A stretch of 8,843 nt of DNA from Spirochaeta sp. Lineage in GTDB: Bacteria > Spirochaetota > Spirochaetia > DSM-27196 > Alkalispirochaetaceae. Both the position numbers and the translations under genes were made by a program. The notes below the pieces were generated by a model. It made no database searches, was not told the origin of the DNA, and worked only from the letters and a program-made list of their open reading frames with translations. This document shows positions 4,828 through 8,843 of this stretch, one piece after another (the first letter of the stretch is position 1; each line of letters starts with the position of its first letter). The stretch spans positions 1 to 8,843 of the forward strand of contig SKHA01000043.1 of assembly GCA_007117185.1 (NCBI GenBank), given 5' to 3'.

Positions 4828-7620
4828 GATGACCTGGAGATAGCCAACAGCGACTACGTCGAGGAACTGTACCTCGCCTGGCTGGAGAACCCCGCAGCGG
4901 TACCGCAGGAGTGGCACAGTTACTTTTCGCACCTGCCCGGGGATTCAGCGGTCCCCTGCACGGCTTCCGGCACGGCGACCAGCGACGCCGGGGCGGTTCA
5001 CGCGCGAAAGCAGGCAGCGGTGGAGAAGCTGCTCTGGGCGTATCGTGATCTCGGTGCGATCTACGCCAAGAGCAACCCCCTGGAAAAGTACGAGACCCCG
5101 GAAATGCGGTACATGCGCATCACCGTGGAAGGGATCGTGGACAACCTTTCTCCCGAGTCCTGGGGGCTCCGGGAAGAGGACATGGACACCCTCTTCGATA
5201 CCGGAGGGTTTTTCGTTCCCAGCCCCGCACCGTTGCGACAGATCCTGGCCCGGGCGCGTCAGACCTACCTGGGGTCGCTGGGGATCGAATTCACCCACAT
5301 CAAGAACCACGCGATGCGGCGGTGGCTGCTGCAGAAAATCGAGCACGAGCAACACCGGGAAGACTGGTCGGTAGAGCAAAAGATCCGCTTCGAGAAGGAC
5401 CTGATCAAAGCGGAAGAGTTTGAGCACTTCGTCCACAACAACTTTGTGGGACAGAAGCGATTCAGCCTGGAGGGCGGCGAGGGGCTGATCCCGGCGCTGC
5501 ACTACCTCATCTACAGCGCTGCCGACCACAAGGCGAAAGAGATCGTGATCGGCATGGCCCATCGGGGCAGGTTGAACGTCTTCACCAACGCCATGCGAAA
5601 GCCCGCGGTAGAGACGTTTACCAAGTTCATCGACGCGGAACAGCCTCACCAGTACGGTGGGACCGGTGACGTCAAATATCACCTTGGCCACAGTTTCGAT
5701 TACGTGGACAAAGCCAGCGGGCGAAAGATTCACATATCCCTGGTGGCAAACCCCAGCCACCTGGAAGCGGTGAACCCGGTGGTGGAGGGCAAAGCCCGGG
5801 GCATTCAGCGCCGTCATGGCGACTTCAACCGCAAGAAGGTGATACCCGTCCTGGTTCACGGTGACGCCGCGTTCAGCGGTCAGGGTGTGGTCATGGAGAC
5901 GTTCAACCTCAGCCAGCTCAAGGGCTACCGTACCGGCGGGACGATCCACGTCATCGTCAACAACCAGATTGGCTTCACCACCGCTTCCCGGGACGGCCGC
6001 AGTACCTTCTTTGCCACGGATATCGCCAAGGGCATCCAGATTCCCATCTTCCACGCCAACGGCGACGATCCGGAAGCGGTGGTCCGGGCGGTGGATCTGG
6101 CGGTGCGCTGGCGACAGAAGTTCGGCTACGATGCAGTTGTGGATATCGTCTGCTACCGCCGACTGGGACACAACGAAGCGGACGAGCCCTCCTTCACCCA
6201 CCCCATCATGTACGAGATGATCAAGAATCACCCCAGCGCGCCGGTGATCTACGGCCGCAAACTGGACAGAAACGGGGTGTGGACCGAGGAAGAACAAGAC
6301 CAGTTCCGCAAGAAATATCGTGGTGTTTTGAAGGAGCACCTGGAGATGGCCCGCTCCGGGTCGTACCAGCCCAAAGTGGACGATTCCCTTGAGCAGGGCG
6401 ACTGGACCACCTTCGGAAAGAAATATTCCTTCGACGTAGTGGATACGGCAGTACCGCAGGATCGCCTGCGACGACTTGGTGAGGTTCTCACCACCATCCC
6501 GGATACCTTCAATCTCCATTCCAAATTGCGTCGTCTGGTGAAGGAACGGCGAACGATGCTGGACCAGGGCGAGGGAATCGACTGGGGATTTGCAGAGGCC
6601 CTGTCCATGGCATCCATCCTCGAGGACGGCTATTCCATTCGCCTCAGCGGAGAGGATACCGGTCGCGGCACCTTCAGCCATCGCCACGCCGAGTGGTGGG
6701 ACGTGGCGTCGGAGCGTCCGGTGTACTACACCCCCCTGAAACGGGTTGCCCCGAAACAGGGCACATTTTCGGTGTACGACAGCCCCCTCTCGGAGTTCGG
6801 GGTGTTGGGCTTCGAGTACGGCTACTCCATCGCCCAGCCCAACGTGCTGGTGATCTGGGAGGCCCAGTTCGGGGATTTTGTCAACGGTGGTCAGGTGATC
6901 ATCGACCAGTTCATTTCCTCCAGCGAGAGCAAATGGTACCGCTACTCCGGGCTGGTGATGCTGCTGCCCCACGGGTATGAGGGACAGGGGCCGGAACACT
7001 CCAGTGCCCACCTGGAACGGTTTCTGCAGCTTTGCGCGGAAGACAACATGCAGGTGGTCAACGCCACCACTCCGGGGCAGCTTTTTCATCTTCTGCGACG
7101 ACAGATGCTGCAGCCCTTCCGCAAGCCTCTGATCGTGATGTCCCCCAAGAGCCTGCTTCGCCGGAAAGAGGCGCAATCGGCCCTGTCCGAGTTAACCAGC
7201 GGTCACTTCGCGACGGTTCTGGACGATCCGCGCACCCCACAGAAGCCGCATACCCTGATCTTTTGCTCCGGGAAAATCTACTACGATCTTGACGCGCGGC
7301 GGGTGGAGCAGGAGATGACCGAGCGGGTGGCGCTGGTGCGGCTGGAACAGCTGTATCCCTGGCCGGAAGCACAGATTCGCGAGGTTGCCGGCCGGTATGC
7401 CGGAGCCGGGCGTATTGTCTGGGTGCAGGAGGAAAGCAGAAACCGCGGTGCCTGGCGTTTCGTCCAGAACCGCATCGCCGAGATCGTCGGTGTGGAGAAT
7501 ATCGAGTACGTGGGCCGCTCCGCCAGCCCTTCACCGGCCACTGGTTCCTACCGCGAGCACATGGCGGAGCTGGAACAGATCCTGAGCAGTGCAGTACCGT
7601 CGAATTCGACGGTGGAATGA
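4825..7620 (+). CDS. sucA: 2-oxoglutarate dehydrogenase E1 component (SucA)
   Basis: Thiamine diphosphate-dependent decarboxylase of the 2-oxoglutarate dehydrogenase complex; it decarboxylates 2-oxoglutarate and transfers the succinyl group to the lipoyl arm of SucB in the cytoplasm. From the ATG it has 931 residues (E. coli, 933). The N-terminal segment NSDYVEELYLAWLENP with EWHSYF resembles the E2-contacting region of SucA proteins. Active-site motifs follow: GMAHRGRLN (243-251, His246), YHLGHS (285-290), NPSHLE (309-314), the thiamine and metal motif GDAAFSGQG (346-354) with NNQIGFT (379-385), and RRLGHNEADEP (445-455). The pyrimidine-binding domain has GEDTGRGTFSHRHA (609-622), WEAQFGDFVNGGQ (678-690) and HGYEGQGPEHSSAH (716-729). 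EESRNRGAW (869-877) marks the C-terminal domain. The GDA and NEADEP signatures separate it from pyruvate dehydrogenase E1. sucB begins 13 bases after its stop. Confidence 0.96.
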   Translation: MDDLEIANSDYVEELYLAWLENPAAVPQEWHSYFSHLPGDSAVPCTASGTATSDAGAVHARKQAAVEKLLWAYRDLGAIYAKSNPLEKYETPEMRYMRITVEGIVDNLSPESWGLREEDMDTLFDTGGFFVPSPAPLRQILARARQTYLGSLGIEFTHIKNHAMRRWLLQKIEHEQHREDWSVEQKIRFEKDLIKAEEFEHFVHNNFVGQKRFSLEGGEGLIPALHYLIYSAADHKAKEIVIGMAHRGRLNVFTNAMRKPAVETFTKFIDAEQPHQYGGTGDVKYHLGHSFDYVDKASGRKIHISLVANPSHLEAVNPVVEGKARGIQRRHGDFNRKKVIPVLVHGDAAFSGQGVVMETFNLSQLKGYRTGGTIHVIVNNQIGFTTASRDGRSTFFATDIAKGIQIPIFHANGDDPEAVVRAVDLAVRWRQKFGYDAVVDIVCYRRLGHNEADEPSFTHPIMYEMIKNHPSAPVIYGRKLDRNGVWTEEEQDQFRKKYRGVLKEHLEMARSGSYQPKVDDSLEQGDWTTFGKKYSFDVVDTAVPQDRLRRLGEVLTTIPDTFNLHSKLRRLVKERRTMLDQGEGIDWGFAEALSMASILEDGYSIRLSGEDTGRGTFSHRHAEWWDVASERPVYYTPLKRVAPKQGTFSVYDSPLSEFGVLGFEYGYSIAQPNVLVIWEAQFGDFVNGGQVIIDQFISSSESKWYRYSGLVMLLPHGYEGQGPEHSSAHLERFLQLCAEDNMQVVNATTPGQLFHLLRRQMLQPFRKPLIVMSPKSLLRRKEAQSALSELTSGHFATVLDDPRTPQKPHTLIFCSGKIYYDLDARRVEQEMTERVALVRLEQLYPWPEAQIREVAGRYAGAGRIVWVQEESRNRGAWRFVQNRIAEIVGVENIEYVGRSASPSPATGSYREHMAELEQILSSAVPSNSTVE
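7596..7613. repeat. 18-bp perfect palindrome at the end of sucA
   Basis: ACCGTCGAATTCGACGGT reads identically on both strands. On RNA it gives a 7-bp stem around an AAUU loop, extendable by a T-G wobble (7595 with 7614). It lies within the last codons of sucA (encoding roughly VPSNSTV) and ends five bases before the SD of sucB. The encoded residues are a non-conserved tail, so the protein puts little constraint on these bases. It might modulate sucB translation or mRNA processing, or be a protein-binding DNA site. Confidence 0.5.
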
Positions 7621-7633
7621 GGAGAGAACTGGA

Positions 7634-8843
7634 ATGAAACACAACGTTGAAGTACCCCAGGTCGGCGAGTCCGTCTCGGAAGGGATTCTGGCCAGCTGGT
7701 TCAAGAAAGATGGCGAAGCGGTAGAGGAGGGGGAGCAACTCTTCGAGTTGGAGACGGACAAGGCGACGATGCCCGTTCCCGCTCCTGTCTCGGGGGTGGT
7801 AAAAATCCTGGTTGCGGCGGACACGGAGGTTTCCGTTGGGGCAGTGGTGGCGGAGATCGATACAGAGGGTGCTGCCACCGCCACATCTGCCCCCGCAGCT
7901 GCGTCGGCTGACCCCGCTCCGGCAGAGTCCGCCCCCGCTTCCGCGGCATCTGCCGCCCCCGGCCCGGTCTCCCCGGCGGTGCGCCGCGCCCTCGAGGAGG
8001 GTGGCGTCTCCGCCGAGACAGTGGCCGCGACGGTGACCCCTTCCGGCAAAGACGGCCGGCTCACCAAGGCAGACGTACAGCAGTACCTCAACGACGCCGG
8101 GAAAGCCCAGGCTCCGGCCCAGCCCCCTGCCACGAAGTCTGAACCGGCCCCCGCTGCGGCAGCGGCTTCCACCCAGCCTCGCGCGTCTGCTCCCTCGTCA
8201 TCCCCGGAGACCTCGCAACGACAGGAGCGTCGTCGCATGAGCATGATCCGAAAGCGTATCGCCGAGAACCTTGTCCGCAGCAAGCACGAATCGGCCCACC
8301 TGACCACCTTCAACGAGGTGGACATGAGCGCGATCATGCAGATTCGCAGCACCTACCGGGACGCCTTTGAGAAACGCCATGGGGTGCGCCTGGGCTTCAT
8401 GAGCTTCTTCATCAAGGCAGCGCAGCGGGCGCTGGCCCAGTATCCGGCGGTGAACGCGTTCGTTGACGGCACGGATCTGCTCTTCAACCACTACTACAAC
8501 ATCGGCGTGGCGATCTCCACCGACGCGGGGCTGATCGTTCCGGTGATCCGCGACGTCGATACCCGCAGCTTCGCCGATATCGAGGCGACCATCGTCGATT
8601 TTGCCACGCGGTCGAAGTCAAAGCAGATCATGCCCGACGAGTTTTCCGGGGGTACATTCACCATCACCAACGGTGGCGTTTTTGGAAGCATGCTCTCCAC
8701 CCCCATTCCCAGCCCACCGCAGACAGCGGTGCTGGGGGTGCACTCTATCGACAAACGGGCGGTTGTGCGGGATGACCAGGTGGTCATCCGCCCGATGATG
8801 TATCTGGCCCTGACCTACGATCATCGGGTGATCGACGGCCGGG
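7634..8843 (+). CDS. sucB: dihydrolipoyl succinyltransferase E2 (SucB), 3' end beyond window
   Basis: Core acyltransferase of the 2-oxoglutarate dehydrogenase complex; it moves the succinyl group from the lipoyl arm to CoA. The frame has no stop, and 403 codons are visible before the window edge. An N-terminal lipoyl domain (about 1-77) has the modified lysine Lys43 in ETDKAT. An Ala/Pro/Ser-rich flexible linker spans about 78-110. The peripheral-subunit-binding domain (about 111-152, SPAVRRALEEGGV to GRLTKADVQQYL) should hold E3 and/or E1. A second Ala/Pro linker (153-197) leads into the catalytic domain from about 199 (RRRMSMIRKRIAENL). TFTITNGGVFGSMLSTPI (341-358) and PMMYLALTYDHR (387-398) are SucB-like. 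Active-site His397 and Asp401 lie in DHRVIDGR at the edge. By comparison with E. coli (405 residues, catalytic His375), about 25-30 residues are missing and both linkers are relatively long. The ATG has GAGGAGAG at 7619-7626, beginning in the sucA stop. Confidence 0.95.
   Translation, partial: MKHNVEVPQVGESVSEGILASWFKKDGEAVEEGEQLFELETDKATMPVPAPVSGVVKILVAADTEVSVGAVVAEIDTEGAATATSAPAAASADPAPAESAPASAASAAPGPVSPAVRRALEEGGVSAETVAATVTPSGKDGRLTKADVQQYLNDAGKAQAPAQPPATKSEPAPAAAAASTQPRASAPSSSPETSQRQERRRMSMIRKRIAENLVRSKHESAHLTTFNEVDMSAIMQIRSTYRDAFEKRHGVRLGFMSFFIKAAQRALAQYPAVNAFVDGTDLLFNHYYNIGVAISTDAGLIVPVIRDVDTRSFADIEATIVDFATRSKSKQIMPDEFSGGTFTITNGGVFGSMLSTPIPSPPQTAVLGVHSIDKRAVVRDDQVVIRPMMYLALTYDHRVIDGR

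Noticed and set aside
4945..7176. Very long open frame (743 codons) on the minus strand inside sucA
   Set aside because: It lies wholly antisense to a fully conserved SucA. Long antisense frames are common opposite G+C-rich genes, and its translation shows no recognisable motif and skewed composition.
7859..8215. Low-complexity sequence in sucB considered as a tandem repeat array
   Set aside because: It encodes the Ala/Pro-rich interdomain linkers typical of E2 proteins, with irregular codons and no fixed repeat unit.
7531..8352. Minus-strand open frame rich in Ala/Ser/Thr opposite sucB
   Set aside because: Its composition mirrors the Ala/Pro linkers of sucB. The + strand frame shows intact lipoyl, binding and catalytic domains.

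Overview
This window is a nearly gap-free run of core tricarboxylic acid (TCA) cycle genes, all on the + strand: sdhA, sdhB, sucC, sucD, sucA and the first ~403 codons of sucB, which runs off the right edge. The DNA is visibly G+C-rich, with strong purine-rich Shine-Dalgarno sites and tight gene spacing. It therefore comes from a bacterium that oxidises 2-oxoglutarate through succinyl-CoA and succinate to fumarate. The sequence alone does not fix the lineage. The order sdhAB-sucCD-sucAB differs from the sdhCDAB-sucABCD order of enteric bacteria, and the quinone-side residues of SdhB are not the enteric ones.

Layout. Bases 1-191 hold what may be the last codons of an upstream + strand gene, a strong rho-independent terminator (46-81), a 22-bp perfect palindrome that shares the terminator's T-run (75-96), a candidate promoter (83-112) whose -35 lies in that palindrome, a short inverted repeat in the leader, and an SD site serving a TTG start. 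sdhA (192-1922) and sdhB (1958-2710) encode the flavoprotein and iron-sulfur subunits of succinate dehydrogenase. No membrane-anchor gene lies beside them. sucC (2714-3856) and sucD (3853-4722) encode succinyl-CoA synthetase and overlap by ATGA. The 102-base gap before sucA is the only sizeable internal one; it holds an extended -10 promoter candidate and several hairpins. sucA (4825-7620) encodes 2-oxoglutarate dehydrogenase E1. sucB (7634 to beyond 8843) encodes the E2 succinyltransferase. An 18-bp palindrome lies in the last codons of sucA, just before the sucB ribosome-binding site.

Together the products catalyse consecutive steps: SucA and SucB (with an E3 dihydrolipoamide dehydrogenase not present here) make succinyl-CoA and NADH; SucCD converts succinyl-CoA to succinate with nucleoside triphosphate formation; SdhAB oxidises succinate to fumarate and passes electrons to quinone through an anchor encoded elsewhere. 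I see no mobile element, CRISPR array, RNA gene or phage gene. I found no previously undescribed system. What deserves a second look is the regulatory architecture ahead of sdhA and sucA, the missing anchor genes, and a few residue-level oddities.
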